Positions 54,975 through 64,000 of a stretch of 64,000 nt of DNA are shown in pieces (positions within the stretch are counted from its first letter, which is position 1; every line of letters begins with the position of its first letter). The DNA comes from Sphingomonadaceae bacterium OTU29LAMAA1 (GTDB lineage Bacteria; Pseudomonadota; Alphaproteobacteria; Sphingomonadales; Sphingomonadaceae), in NCBI GenBank assembly GCA_024072375.1, contig CP099617.1, positions 1,344,001 through 1,408,000 on the forward strand, written 5' to 3'. The notes beneath the pieces were generated by a model that was not told the origin of the DNA, searched no databases, and saw only the letters and a list, made by a program, of their open reading frames with translations. The translations under genes and the position numbers were made by a program.

Positions 54975-55291
54975 GCCGCCGCCTCCTTCCCGCAGATCAC
55001 CGCCGGCGCTCCGAGCGTCAGCACGCCCTTCGAGAGCAACGGCCATGCGAGGCTCATCAGGCGCCCGCGAACCAGCAGACTGCCCCGCGTCGGCCCGGCC
55101 GCGACGATCAAAGCGCCATGGCGCACCGCTATGTCCGCCGGGGAGCGGTCAGACCGGAGCGGTACGAGCAACAGATCGCCCTCGATCGGCGGCGCCAGGG
55201 CGAATGCGGGGACCAGCACCATCGCTGCCGCCACCTGCCATGCGGTTGCGAGCCAAGGGTATGATCGGGCGTGTCGACCGGAAAGAACCAT
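54971..55291 (-). CDS. Small protein coupled to a chemoreceptor
   Basis: About 106 residues from the ATG at 55291 ([20 protein letters not shown]), or longer if an upstream start is used. It has a hydrophobic N-terminal stretch ending VPAFALAPP, which looks like a signal peptide, followed by a short domain of about 70 residues. [33 protein letters not shown] and PAVICG are recognisable repeats of small hydrophobic strands. No family is recognised. Its stop overlaps the chemoreceptor ATG, so the two are probably translated together and may act together. Confidence 0.6.
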   Translation of the reverse strand: MVLSGRHARSYPWLATAWQVAAAMVLVPAFALAPPIEGDLLLVPLRSDRSPADIAVRHGALIVAAGPTRGSLLVRGRLMSLAWPLLSKGVLTLGAPAVICGKEAAA

Positions 55292-55509
55292 AATGGTCAC
55301 ATACGGCCAGGCTGGTTTCCCGAAGGTAAACGCCGCGCCAACCAACAGCGGCTAACGGTCCGTCGACACTACATAAAAGACGGCGTCGACGTGCTGCACT
55401 GCGCTATTTCCCGCATTGTTGCGCCGCCGGTTTGCAAGACGCGTTTGCTGAATATCCGGCCGGTCGCATGCATGACGGACGGCCAAAATCCCATACGGCA
55501 GACAGCAGG

Positions 55510-55537
55510 ATGGCTCCGATGCGAGCATCGGAGCCAT
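55510..55537. terminator. Perfect 13-bp hairpin
   Basis: ATGGCTCCGATGC and GCATCGGAGCCAT face each other across two bases, giving a 12-13 bp stem. It lies about 70 bases beyond the autotransporter stop and may end its transcript or be a short repeat. It has no T-tract. Confidence 0.5.
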
Positions 55538-55555
55538 CACGTTGCGTTCGGCTGT

Positions 55556-55597
55556 CACATGCGGTCGCTCGCCCGGGCAAGGCAGCGACCGCATGTG
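55556..55597 (-). terminator. 14-bp stem-loop after the autotransporter gene
   Basis: CACATGCGGTCGCT and AGCGACCGCATGTG flank a 14-base loop. The stem ends 12 bases past the autotransporter stop codon (minus strand). It is likely to protect the 3' end or to terminate transcription with the next hairpin. Confidence 0.6.
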
Positions 55598-55609
55598 GCT
55601 ATGCCGCGA

Positions 55610-58600
55610 TCAGAACTTGAACTTGACCGCGCCGCGATACGCCTGGTTGCGGACGTCGTCGCGTTCGATCGTCGTGTCCGCGCTCAGCGACAGTTCGAAC
55701 ATGCCGCTCGAATAGGACAGCCCCGCCGCGATCTCGCCCCAGTTGCGATCCTGGCTCGTCAGCGCGAAGCCCGCCGGCGCGGTGCCGCCGAAGAAGTTCG
55801 CGGTGAACACACCCGGCTGGTTCTTGAAGTCGTGGACGAAATAGGCCGAGGCGAACGGCTTGAGCACCTGACCACCCGCGATCTGCAACCCTGCACGACC
55901 CTGATGGCTTTCCAGTTCGTACCGGTCGAACCGCAGCGCACCGTTCCCGCCGGTCTCCACCGTCGGGGTGAAGCCGACGCGGTTGATCCGGCCGGCGACG
56001 CGCGGCCCGATCTGGAAACCGCCGACGTCGAACATCTGCGCCACACCGACCTCCGCCGACACCGCGAGCGCATTGTCGCGACTGCGCAGGTTCGACGTGG
56101 TGCCGACGATCGACACGGTGCGATTGGTGCGTGCCTGGAACACGCCGCCGCTCACCTGTGCGTCGAGCACCTGACCGCTCGGGCTCTGCGCCTTGGCGAA
56201 CAGCGTTCCCTGGAACAGCTCGCCACGCGCGCTCTGCGCCACGCCGCCGGTGCTGCCGTCGAGCTTGGTGTAGCCGAAGCCGAAGCCGATCACGCCATTG
56301 TCGCCGGCCTTCGCCTCGATCCCGCTGACCACATAGAAGCCGTCGAAATCGTCACGGCCACCGAATGGCCGTGCATCGCGCAGGCTGCGGCTGTCGCCGT
56401 CGACATAGCCGCCTGCGATGAAGACGTTGACGTTCTCGGGCAGCACGCCCTCGCGGACCGTGGTCGACGTCGTGTCGCTCGCGGTCGCCTGCGTCGCCGG
56501 CAGGTCGCTCGCCATCAGCGAGGCAAACTGCAACGGCTGACCGGTCATGGTCAGCGTTCCGCCCATCGTTTCGCTGGCGTCGATACCGGCGAGGTGCTGG
56601 CGATAGAAGCGCGACATATTCTCGGTCGCGACCGTGGCCATGCCGAACTTCAGCGGCGTGGTGCGCGGCGCGAAGCCTTCCAGCGTCGACTGGATCGTCG
56701 CCGCATTCTGAAGGTCAAGGATGCCGTACAGGCCGGACAGGCTGCCATAGTTCGCGGCGCGGTTACGATCGAGCAGGCCGGCGAACGCGGTCTGGATCGG
56801 CGTGGCGGCGACGACGCTGGCATAGGTGCCCGCGACGATCCGCGCCTGTACGCTGTTCGCCGAATAGACGAACTGCGGGGTCAGGATCGCGGACAAGGCG
56901 GCCGGCGACTGGAACGTGCCGGAGATGCCGCCCGCGGCGGTCAGGATGGTGTAGACGTCGTTGAAGCGGATCGTGTGTCCGGCCACCGCGGCGAAGCCGA
57001 CGCGTCCACCGATGTTGGCGAGACCATCGGTGGTGCCGTTGCGGACCACGGCGATGCTGTCCGACGATCCGTTCGGACCGACATCCACCAGCACCGTGCT
57101 GGCCGATGCCAGGATCAAGTTGCCGCCGACGGTCAGCGTGCCGATCGTCCCCGTCGTCCCCGGCGCGATCATGCCCGACACGTTGGTGAGGAACGGCGCA
57201 TTGAACCGGCCGGAACCGGTGATCATGCCACCCAGGTTCATGTAGTCGCCGCGGCTGTTGATGATGCCGTTGTTGTCGACGACGCCGGTCACCTGCGTGA
57301 CGCCCATCAGGCTGGTCAGCGATCCGCCGGACGTGACCGCAAGCCGGGCGGTGCTGCCCGCGACGGTGAAGCGATCGATCGTCACCGCGGTGTTGAGCGT
57401 CGTCGTTCCCGCGGCCGTCAGCGAGACGTCGTAATAGCGCGCGCTCACCTTCGTCACCCGGTTCGGATCGACGTTGTTGGGGACGAAGTTGGTCGCACCG
57501 GGCAGACCGTTGGCCGGCGTCGGCGCTGGAGTTGCGACGACGGCCAACGGAGCGGCCTCGCCGGCCTGTGCGACGTTCTCTCCCCCGACCAGCAGCGATG
57601 CGTCGGCGCGCGTCGGCTGGCTGGCGTTCTCGACCCCGATCCCGGTGCCGACGATCGCAGCCGTATCGGCGTTGGTTGCCGGAACCGTGCCCGATCCCGC
57701 GACCGGCTGGCCGTTGATGAACTCGATGCCGGTCTTGAGATCCTGACAGTCACTGACCGTCGCGGTCTCGAAGCAGACCTTGCCGAACTTGTTGGCGTCC
57801 CCCGCGATGCCCGCACCCGTCAGGGTCGGCAGGCCGTTCGCCAGCTGGCCGTTGACGATCACCTGATAATTGGGATCGAGCGCCGTCACCCAGCGCGACG
57901 CGTCCGTCCACAGGCCGTCGCCGGCCTTGGTCTGCGCATAGCGATAGGGATTGTTCGCGACCACATAGTCCCAGAACAGGTAGAGCGGCTGGTAGAAGCT
58001 TTCCGTTCCGTACGAGCCGAACGGCTGCGCGGCATAGAACCGGCTGCCACCCGACAGCACGCCGATCACGACCTGCTTCGCGAACGCCCGGTCGAGGATC
58101 AGCGGGCCACCCGAATCGCCGCCTGCCGTGGTGCCCTCGTTGGGCAGCGCGTTGTCCTTGAACAGGTTGAAGTCGTACGGGCTCTTGGCGGCCGTGCCAC
58201 GACGCGGATCGTCCATGTCGAGCTGGTACAGGTTCTGCGGCAGGCCGCTGGTCGAACCGAAGATGAAGGCATCGCGATCGTTGAACGATCCGAGGATACC
58301 GATCGTGTTCTCGGCGATACGGCGGCGGTAATCGACGGCCAGCGTGTCGCCGGTGGTCGTCGTCGCGGTGCCGCTGCGCCCATAACCGGTGATCGTGACG
58401 TGATAGCCGGTTCCGGTAGTGTCGCTGATCGACGCAGGGGCCGGCAGAGCGGAGAACAGCAGCGCCCAGGTCGGCACGTTCGCCGCTGGCGTATCGAGCG
58501 TCGCGATCGCGACGTCCGCCTGCAGGAAGTTCTGTGCGAGACCGAGCTTCAGCGAGTCGGCGTTATAGACGACCTGATTCACGTTATAGAGGAAATTGGA

Positions 58601-59227
58601 GGTGCTGGTTTTGAACTGGTTGGCGTTGGCCGCGCCGGTGGCCGTCGTCGCCAGATACCAGTCGCGCACTGCGGGCAGGTTATTCGCCTGGAAACCGAAG
58701 GCGATCGGGATGCCGCCGCCGGCGGAGCCATACTGCCACGGGTCCTGCGCGCCGGTGCCTGCGCTGTTCTCGTTGACGCAATGCGCGGCGAAGATCACGG
58801 TGCGCGGGTTGATGAGCGTGCCGGTGCAGACGCCGATGCCGTCGGCATAGGCGATCGTCATGTTGCCGACGCCGTTGACGCTGGTGCCGAGATCGAGCGA
58901 CGTCGTCGACGTGCCCGGCTGGCGGATGACGATGTTCGGCTCGTTCTGCAGCGACGACAGCGGCAGCGCGCGGTTCTGCTCGACCATCGCGCCGAGGTTC
59001 GCGAGCGGCGTCAGCGTCACGCCCTGTGCGATGTTGTCGACGAACACCGGCCGCTCCGAGTGGGCGATCGTGTCCAGACCGGAGATCGAAAGCCGGCCGG
59101 TGGCCTGCGCGACATTTTCCACCGATGTCGGTGCGACCTGCGCATGCGCCATCGTCGGCAGCGCGATCAGAGCAGTGGATGCGAGAAGCGCGCGGCGCGC
59201 GGCGCCACGGATTGCGGTGTCAGCCAT
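55610..59227 (-). CDS. Autotransporter with trypsin-like serine protease domain
   Basis: A 1205-residue type V secretion protein. The signal peptide ends near MAHA (residue 29). A trypsin-like protease domain shows VIFAAHC (His149), Asp candidate in QADVAIATLD (about 238), and GGDSGGPL (Ser372). A passenger of about 450-900 has beta-helix-like repeats rich in Thr, Gly and Asn. The C-terminal 300 residues form the beta-barrel, ending AYRGAVKFKF with terminal Phe. It may self-cleave or degrade host or environmental proteins. The ATG at 59227 is preferred over one at 59314. Confidence 0.9.
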   Translation of the reverse strand: MADTAIRGAARRALLASTALIALPTMAHAQVAPTSVENVAQATGRLSISGLDTIAHSERPVFVDNIAQGVTLTPLANLGAMVEQNRALPLSSLQNEPNIVIRQPGTSTTSLDLGTSVNGVGNMTIAYADGIGVCTGTLINPRTVIFAAHCVNENSAGTGAQDPWQYGSAGGGIPIAFGFQANNLPAVRDWYLATTATGAANANQFKTSTSNFLYNVNQVVYNADSLKLGLAQNFLQADVAIATLDTPAANVPTWALLFSALPAPASISDTTGTGYHVTITGYGRSGTATTTTGDTLAVDYRRRIAENTIGILGSFNDRDAFIFGSTSGLPQNLYQLDMDDPRRGTAAKSPYDFNLFKDNALPNEGTTAGGDSGGPLILDRAFAKQVVIGVLSGGSRFYAAQPFGSYGTESFYQPLYLFWDYVVANNPYRYAQTKAGDGLWTDASRWVTALDPNYQVIVNGQLANGLPTLTGAGIAGDANKFGKVCFETATVSDCQDLKTGIEFINGQPVAGSGTVPATNADTAAIVGTGIGVENASQPTRADASLLVGGENVAQAGEAAPLAVVATPAPTPANGLPGATNFVPNNVDPNRVTKVSARYYDVSLTAAGTTTLNTAVTIDRFTVAGSTARLAVTSGGSLTSLMGVTQVTGVVDNNGIINSRGDYMNLGGMITGSGRFNAPFLTNVSGMIAPGTTGTIGTLTVGGNLILASASTVLVDVGPNGSSDSIAVVRNGTTDGLANIGGRVGFAAVAGHTIRFNDVYTILTAAGGISGTFQSPAALSAILTPQFVYSANSVQARIVAGTYASVVAATPIQTAFAGLLDRNRAANYGSLSGLYGILDLQNAATIQSTLEGFAPRTTPLKFGMATVATENMSRFYRQHLAGIDASETMGGTLTMTGQPLQFASLMASDLPATQATASDTTSTTVREGVLPENVNVFIAGGYVDGDSRSLRDARPFGGRDDFDGFYVVSGIEAKAGDNGVIGFGFGYTKLDGSTGGVAQSARGELFQGTLFAKAQSPSGQVLDAQVSGGVFQARTNRTVSIVGTTSNLRSRDNALAVSAEVGVAQMFDVGGFQIGPRVAGRINRVGFTPTVETGGNGALRFDRYELESHQGRAGLQIAGGQVLKPFASAYFVHDFKNQPGVFTANFFGGTAPAGFALTSQDRNWGEIAAGLSYSSGMFELSLSADTTIERDDVRNQAYRGAVKFKF

Positions 59228-59630
59228 CGTCGTATTAAACCCCTGTTTATCCGCCGCTCTCCCAAGCGGCTTATCGGATGGCGGCGACCGTATCGGTGGG
59301 CCGATGCGTGTCAAGGCAAGAAGCCGGCCGGGCGGGCTTTCGAACCAGATCGGACCAGAGTGTTGATAGAGTGCAACACTTCATGTTGGTCGCGTAACGG
59401 CTTTCGGCATCCGTCTTGACTTTTGCCGCAGCGCAGCGCACATGGCGCTCAATCGAGGCGTCATGCAGCGTGAACGGGTCGGCCTAGCGCCAACCCCGGC
59501 TCCGCCTCGGTCGATACGCTCAGGGCTTCCCTATTCACGCGGGGTGTCAGTTTCCCCCGCCCCCTGCGAGCCGTTTCCACCCATGGATTCCGGCGCGCGG
59601 GTCAGGCCCCGTTTTGAAGGCTAACTACCC
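59228..59630. other. Divergent region, autotransporter / DEAD-box helicase
   Basis: These 403 bases contain promoters for both genes and a long helicase leader. GTGTTG-N8-CAACAC (59360-59379) is a possible operator. The only -35-like hexamer is TTGACT near 59415, with no convincing -10 partner. No gene is credible here. Confidence 0.55.
59360..59379. promoter_or_regulatory. Operator-like 6-bp inverted repeat
   Basis: GTGTTG, 8 spacer bases, CAACAC: a perfect dyad between divergent genes, with a further half-site (GTTG) just downstream. It could be a regulator binding site. No direct evidence of function. Confidence 0.35.
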
Positions 59631-61016
59631 ATGTCATTCGCCAACCTCGGCCTCGCCGAGCCCCTCGTCCGTGCGCTCGAAGCCAAGGGCTACACCACCC
59701 CCACCCCGATCCAGGCGCAGTCGATCCCGATCCTGCTTGAAGGCGGCGACCTGCTCGGCATCGCGCAGACCGGCACCGGCAAGACCGCCGCGTTCGTGCT
59801 GCCGTCGATTCAGCGCCTGACCGAGAACCAGAAGCGCGTGCTGCCGACGCATTGCCGCATGCTCGTCCTTGCGCCGACGCGCGAACTCGCCAGCCAGATC
59901 GCCGACAATGCGCGCGGCTACGGCCAGTTCAGCAAGCTGTCGGTCGCAACCGTGTTCGGCGGCACCAGCATCAACAAGAACCGTCAGGACCTCAGCCGCG
60001 GCGTCGACATCCTCGTCGCCACGCCGGGCCGCCTGATCGATCTGGTCGAGCAGGGCATGTGCAACCTGTCGATGATCGAGATCCTGGTGCTCGACGAAGC
60101 CGACCAGATGATGGACCTCGGCTTCATCCACGCGCTCAAGAAGATCGTGCGGATGATCCCGCGCAAGCGCCAGACCCTGTTCTTCTCGGCGACGATGCCG
60201 GTCGCGATCCGCGAGCTGGCCAACCAGTTCCTGCATGAGCCTAAGACGGTGTCGGTCGTCCCCGCATCGACCACCGCCGAGCGCGTCGACCAGTACGTCA
60301 CCTTCGTCAACCAGTCGGAGAAGCAGGCGCTGCTGACGATCGTGTTGCAGGACCCGACGATCAATCGCGCATTGGTCTTCACCCGCACCAAGCACGGCGC
60401 CGACCGCGTCGTGAAGCTGCTGGCGGGCAACGGCATTCCGGCGAACGCGATCCACGGCAACAAGAGCCAGGGCCAGCGCGAGCGCGCATTGGGCGAGTTC
60501 AAGGACGGCAAGACCAAGGTGCTGGTCGCCACCGACATCGCCGCGCGCGGCATCGACGTGTCGGGCGTCAGCCACGTCATCAACTTCGAACTGCCGAACG
60601 TCGCCGAGCAATACGTCCACCGCATCGGCCGCACCGCGCGTGCGGGTGCCAGCGGCATCGCTGTCGCGTTCTGCGCGGATGACGAGCGTCCGTACCTGAA
60701 GGATATCGAGAAGCTGACCCGCCAGAAGGTTGCCGTGCAGCCGCTGCCGGAGAACTTCCAGGGACTGTCGAACGAGATCAAGGCGACCCGCGTCAAGGCG
60801 ATCGGTGCCGATCCCGCCCCGCGCGCCGACCTGCCGCGCGGCCAGCGCCAGCCGGCGCGGCCGCGCGCGACGCATGCGCCGACCGCAACGCGCAACTACG
60901 CCAACGCCAGCCGTGGCGGTCAGCGTAGCGGTAGCGGCGGTGGTTCGGGTGGTGGCGGTCGCGGCCGTTCGGGCGGCGGTGGTGGTCGCGGCCAGGGCAG
61001 CGGCGCGGCGCGCTGA
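59631..61016 (+). CDS. DEAD-box ATP-dependent RNA helicase (RhlE-like)
   Basis: A 461-residue RNA helicase. Q motif is around YTTPTPIQAQSIP, Walker A AQTGTGKT (45-52), Ib TPGRL, motif II DEAD (155-158), SAT, and motif VI HRIGRTARAG. A C-terminal tail from about residue 395 is Arg/Gly/Ser-rich (GGRGRSGGGGGRGQGSG), as in RhlE-type and cold-shock helicases. It probably acts in ribosome assembly or mRNA decay. The long 5' leader suggests post-transcriptional or cold regulation. A terminator follows. Confidence 0.94.
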   Translation: MSFANLGLAEPLVRALEAKGYTTPTPIQAQSIPILLEGGDLLGIAQTGTGKTAAFVLPSIQRLTENQKRVLPTHCRMLVLAPTRELASQIADNARGYGQFSKLSVATVFGGTSINKNRQDLSRGVDILVATPGRLIDLVEQGMCNLSMIEILVLDEADQMMDLGFIHALKKIVRMIPRKRQTLFFSATMPVAIRELANQFLHEPKTVSVVPASTTAERVDQYVTFVNQSEKQALLTIVLQDPTINRALVFTRTKHGADRVVKLLAGNGIPANAIHGNKSQGQRERALGEFKDGKTKVLVATDIAARGIDVSGVSHVINFELPNVAEQYVHRIGRTARAGASGIAVAFCADDERPYLKDIEKLTRQKVAVQPLPENFQGLSNEIKATRVKAIGADPAPRADLPRGQRQPARPRATHAPTATRNYANASRGGQRSGSGGGSGGGGRGRSGGGGGRGQGSGAAR

Positions 61017-61040
61017 TCCTTCTTCCCTGCTGACGCATGA

Positions 61041-61079
61041 CGGCCCGGTGAGCTTCGCTTGCCGGGCCGTTTGCTTTGG
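61041..61079 (+). terminator. Intrinsic terminator after the helicase gene
   Basis: ACGGCCCGG and CCGGGCCGT pair across an extendable inner stem (AGC-TTC-GCT), and TTGCTTT follows. It lies 25 bases past the helicase stop. Confidence 0.75.
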
Positions 61080-61130
61080 GCTCGCAACCGACGTGAACCT
61101 CAGGCATTCTCCCGTCGAAGGAGAGCCAAT

Positions 61131-61397
61131 ATGGACGTGTCCACCACGCCGATCGCCGAACGGATCGCCCGCGTACTTGCCGGGCAGCGGATAAGCGTCA
61201 ACGCCGGCGGCGACGCCGAGAGCGCCGGGGATCAGGTGGACAGCGCGTGGCGCGATTACCTGCCTGATGCGCTGGCCGTGTTGCGGACGCTACGCGAGCC
61301 GGATCAGGCAATGGCCGCGGCGGGTGATCCGGCAGTATGGGAGCGGATGGTGCTGGCAGCGATCAAGGAGTCGAAGCCGGTCAGCGTGGTTCTGTAG
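61131..61397 (+). CDS. Small conserved hypothetical protein
   Basis: An 88-residue acidic cytosolic protein with a good RBS (AAGGAGA, about 7 bases before ATG). It starts MDVSTTPIAERIARVLAGQR and is mostly helical, with WRDYLPDALAVLRTLREPD in the middle. No known family or motif is recognised. It lies after the helicase terminator, so it has its own promoter. Confidence 0.6.
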   Translation: MDVSTTPIAERIARVLAGQRISVNAGGDAESAGDQVDSAWRDYLPDALAVLRTLREPDQAMAAAGDPAVWERMVLAAIKESKPVSVVL

Positions 61398-61494
61398 CTC
61401 CGCGGTCGCCCCAACGCTTCCGTCACCCCGGACTAGTTCCGGAGTGACGAAGGATGTTCGGTGGGCCTTTACGCCCAAACATCACAGTTGCCAC

Positions 61495-62160
61495 TCACGC
61501 AACGACGCTCAGCCACTCCCCCGCATCCGCCCTCTCGCTCCGCAGCGCATTGGCCGGCGCATCGATGTCCTCGAACCCGATCGCCACGCCACAGAACAGC
61601 ATCCGTCCCTCCGGCAGCCCAAGCGTCACCCCCACCGTCCCCGGAAACATCGCCCAGCATTCCTGCGGACACGTCGCCAGCCCCGCCTCCACCGCAAGCA
61701 GCATCAGCGTCTGGAGGTACATGCCGAGGTCCGACCATTGCGGCGGCCCCATTTCCCGGTCGACCGAACAGAAATACGCCGCCGGCGCCCCGAAGAAGCG
61801 GAAGTTCTCCGCGAACCAGCGCCGCCGGGCATCCCGATCCGCCCGCGGGATGCCGAGGTGGCCGTACAGCGCCTCCCCCACCTCCGAGCGCCGCGCGCGA
61901 TAAGGATCATCCAGCTCTAGCGGATAGACCGCATAGCCCGGCGTCTCCGTCTCGCCGCGCATCAGCTTCGCCGCGACAATAGCCTTCAGTCGCGCCAGAG
62001 CTTCGCCGTGAACGATATGCACGTGCCACGGCTGCAGGTTGCCCCCGGACGGCGCCCGCGCCGCCGCCTCCGCCAGCCCGCGCAGCGTCGCCAGCTCGAC
62101 CGGCGTATCCAGGAACCCGCGCACCGATCGCCGCGCCTGCACCGCGTCCCGCACATCCAT
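61495..62160 (-). CDS. Nitroreductase family protein
   Basis: A 221-residue FMN-dependent oxidoreductase. The N-terminal FMN-binding signature is RRSVRGFLDTPVE, then AAARAPSGGNLQPWHVHIV. The dimer-interface half contains DLGMYLQTLMLLAVEAGLATCPQECW. It would reduce nitro compounds, quinones or related substrates with NAD(P)H. The function is broad and the substrate unknown. It is divergent from a thiolase. Confidence 0.9.
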   Translation of the reverse strand: MDVRDAVQARRSVRGFLDTPVELATLRGLAEAAARAPSGGNLQPWHVHIVHGEALARLKAIVAAKLMRGETETPGYAVYPLELDDPYRARRSEVGEALYGHLGIPRADRDARRRWFAENFRFFGAPAAYFCSVDREMGPPQWSDLGMYLQTLMLLAVEAGLATCPQECWAMFPGTVGVTLGLPEGRMLFCGVAIGFEDIDAPANALRSERADAGEWLSVVA

Positions 62161-62230
62161 ATCGATCCCCTTGCGCTTCGCCGCCGATTACGCGACACAG
62201 CACCACAATAACAAGAGTTATGGAGAGAGG

Positions 62231-63403
<1,173 letters not shown>

Positions 63404-63412
63404 CCCGCCACG

Positions 63413-63560
63413 TTCCTCCCCCGCAGGGGGAGGTGGCGCGGCGAAGCCGTGACGGAGGGGGAGGTAAGCGGCGACTTTCTGTATCAAGCGCGTCGCTTAC
63501 CTCCCTTTCCACCATTCGGCTGACGCCGAACGGTCCCCCTCCCCCTCGCGGGGGGAGGAA
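63413..63560. repeat. Intergenic element, family B copy 2
   Basis: About 148 bp with inverted G/C-rich ends (CCTCCCCCGCAGGGGGAGG at the left, CCCCTCGCGGGGGGAGG at the right). It contains TGGCGCGGCGAAG, shared with 11832-11844, and the core CCACCATTCGGC found again at 23663. It lies between the thiolase and SDR genes, about 22 bases before the SDR start. Confidence 0.7.
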
Positions 63561-63582
63561 TGCAGAGAAAGAGGTAACCAGC

Positions 63583-64000
63583 ATGATCATCACCGACACC
63601 ACAGCCGCCATCGTCACCGGCGGTGCCTCCGGCCTCGGCGCCGCGACCGCCCGCGCGCTCGCCGCCAAGGGGGCAAAAGTCGCGATCTTCGACCTGCAAT
63701 GCGAAAAGGGCGAGGCGCTCGCGGCCGAGATCGGCGGCGTCTTTTGCGAGGTCAACGTCACCAGCGACGACAGCGTCGATGCCGGCTTTGCCCGCGCTCG
63801 CGAGGCGCACGGTCAGGAATCGGTGCTGGTCTGCTGCGCCGGAACCGGCAACGCGGTGAAAACCGCCAGCCGCTCGAAAGAAGACGGCAGTATCAAGCAC
63901 TTCCCTCTGGAAGCGTTCAACTGGCTCATCCAGATCAATCTCGTCGGGACGTTCCGCTGCGTCGCCAAGTCGGCGGCGGGGATGCTGACGCTGACGCCGG
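63583..64000 (+). CDS. SDR-family 3-hydroxyacyl-CoA dehydrogenase-like, 5' part
   Basis: The first 139 residues of an SDR that runs off the window. The NAD-binding VTGGASGLGAAT is at about residues 11-22, then LVCCAGTG and a long insertion (SRSKEDGSIKHFPLEAFNW) typical of type II 3-hydroxyacyl-CoA dehydrogenases (HSD10-like). The catalytic Tyr-Lys lies outside. ATG is preceded by GAAAGAGG. Its place after a thiolase supports a beta-oxidation role. Confidence 0.82.
   Translation, partial: MIITDTTAAIVTGGASGLGAATARALAAKGAKVAIFDLQCEKGEALAAEIGGVFCEVNVTSDDSVDAGFARAREAHGQESVLVCCAGTGNAVKTASRSKEDGSIKHFPLEAFNWLIQINLVGTFRCVAKSAAGMLTLTP

Larger units (their letters stand above)
55292..55609. other. Intergenic region after the autotransporter gene
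   Basis: In these 318 bases no gene is supported. Two long hairpins are present near the autotransporter end: 55510-55537 and 55556-55597. The left part should hold the promoter of the small gene and chemoreceptor. Confidence 0.6.

Noticed and set aside
55610-59419. A plus-strand open frame of about 1380 codons across the autotransporter gene
   Set aside because: It is exactly antisense to a gene with clear protease and barrel motifs. Its translation is Arg/Asp-rich without domains, as expected in high-GC DNA.
59415-59445. Promoter or PhaR-type site (TTTTGCCGCAGCGCAGCGCA) before the helicase gene
   Set aside because: There is a TTGACT but no clear -10, and no polyhydroxyalkanoate gene nearby. 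The match to TGC-rich sites is too weak.

Overview
This 64 kb window is chromosomal DNA of a GC-rich alphaproteobacterium, most likely Sphingomonas or a close relative. The inference rests on the overall gene set: an Oar-like TonB-dependent receptor next to a Tat-type glucanase lipoprotein, hslVU, lepB-rnc-era, phhA, a PaoABC-like molybdo-hydroxylase, a serine-protease autotransporter and bkd genes. It also rests on high GC with dense false antisense frames, and on many short palindromic intergenic elements. There is no rRNA operon, CRISPR array, intact IS element or integrated prophage. One tRNA, Arg(CCG), is present.

Layout. 1-1.3 kb: 3' end of gloB and two related small secreted proteins. 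1.3-4.4 kb: hslV-hslU (minus) and an endolysin-holin pair. 4.7-8.9 kb: a SulP transporter convergent with sdhC-sdhD-sdhA; the operon ends in a strong intrinsic terminator and no sdhB follows. 9.1-11.8 kb: two tandem soluble chemoreceptors. 11.9-17.3 kb: SDR-prmA, phhA, a DUF2459 protein with an alpha/beta hydrolase, and a GDPD-lipoprotein pair. 17.4-25.3 kb: a molybdo-hydroxylase cluster with one FeS subunit, one FAD subunit, two Mo-cofactor subunits, an XdhC-like protein and a MocA-like nucleotidyltransferase. 25.3-30.3 kb: a tripartite MacAB-type efflux operon (minus). 30.4-36.0 kb: enoyl-CoA hydratase, tRNA-Arg, nth, dapB, a divergent sirtuin, and era-rnc-lepB. 36.2-39.7 kb: pgi, a DUF4174 protein, a VapC remnant and glutathione reductase.

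39.8-46.7 kb: enoyl-CoA hydratase, a TonB-dependent receptor with a GH144-like glucanase, and a thiolase. 46.8-53.4 kb: a branched-chain 2-oxoacid dehydrogenase operon (E1 alpha, E1 beta, E2), a fumarylacetoacetase-family enzyme and a divergent acyl-CoA dehydrogenase. 53.4-59.2 kb: a membrane chemoreceptor with a small translationally coupled partner, and a serine-protease autotransporter. 59.6-64 kb: a DEAD-box helicase, a small protein, a nitroreductase, a thiolase and the start of an SDR that runs off the window.

Metabolic logic. Several genes fit acyl-CoA and branched-chain amino acid catabolism: bkd, acyl-CoA dehydrogenase, two enoyl-CoA hydratases, two thiolases and the last SDR. The receptor and glucanase fit polysaccharide scavenging.

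The most unusual signals are MITE-like palindromic elements. One, with 20-bp perfect terminal inverted repeats, lies in frame inside the E2 linker; another forms the C-terminal tail of an ABC ATPase. Others worth attention are a probable CTG start for rnc, tandem globin-like chemoreceptors that seem to lack the heme-ligating histidine, and nested palindromes between the fumarylacetoacetase-family and acyl-CoA dehydrogenase genes.
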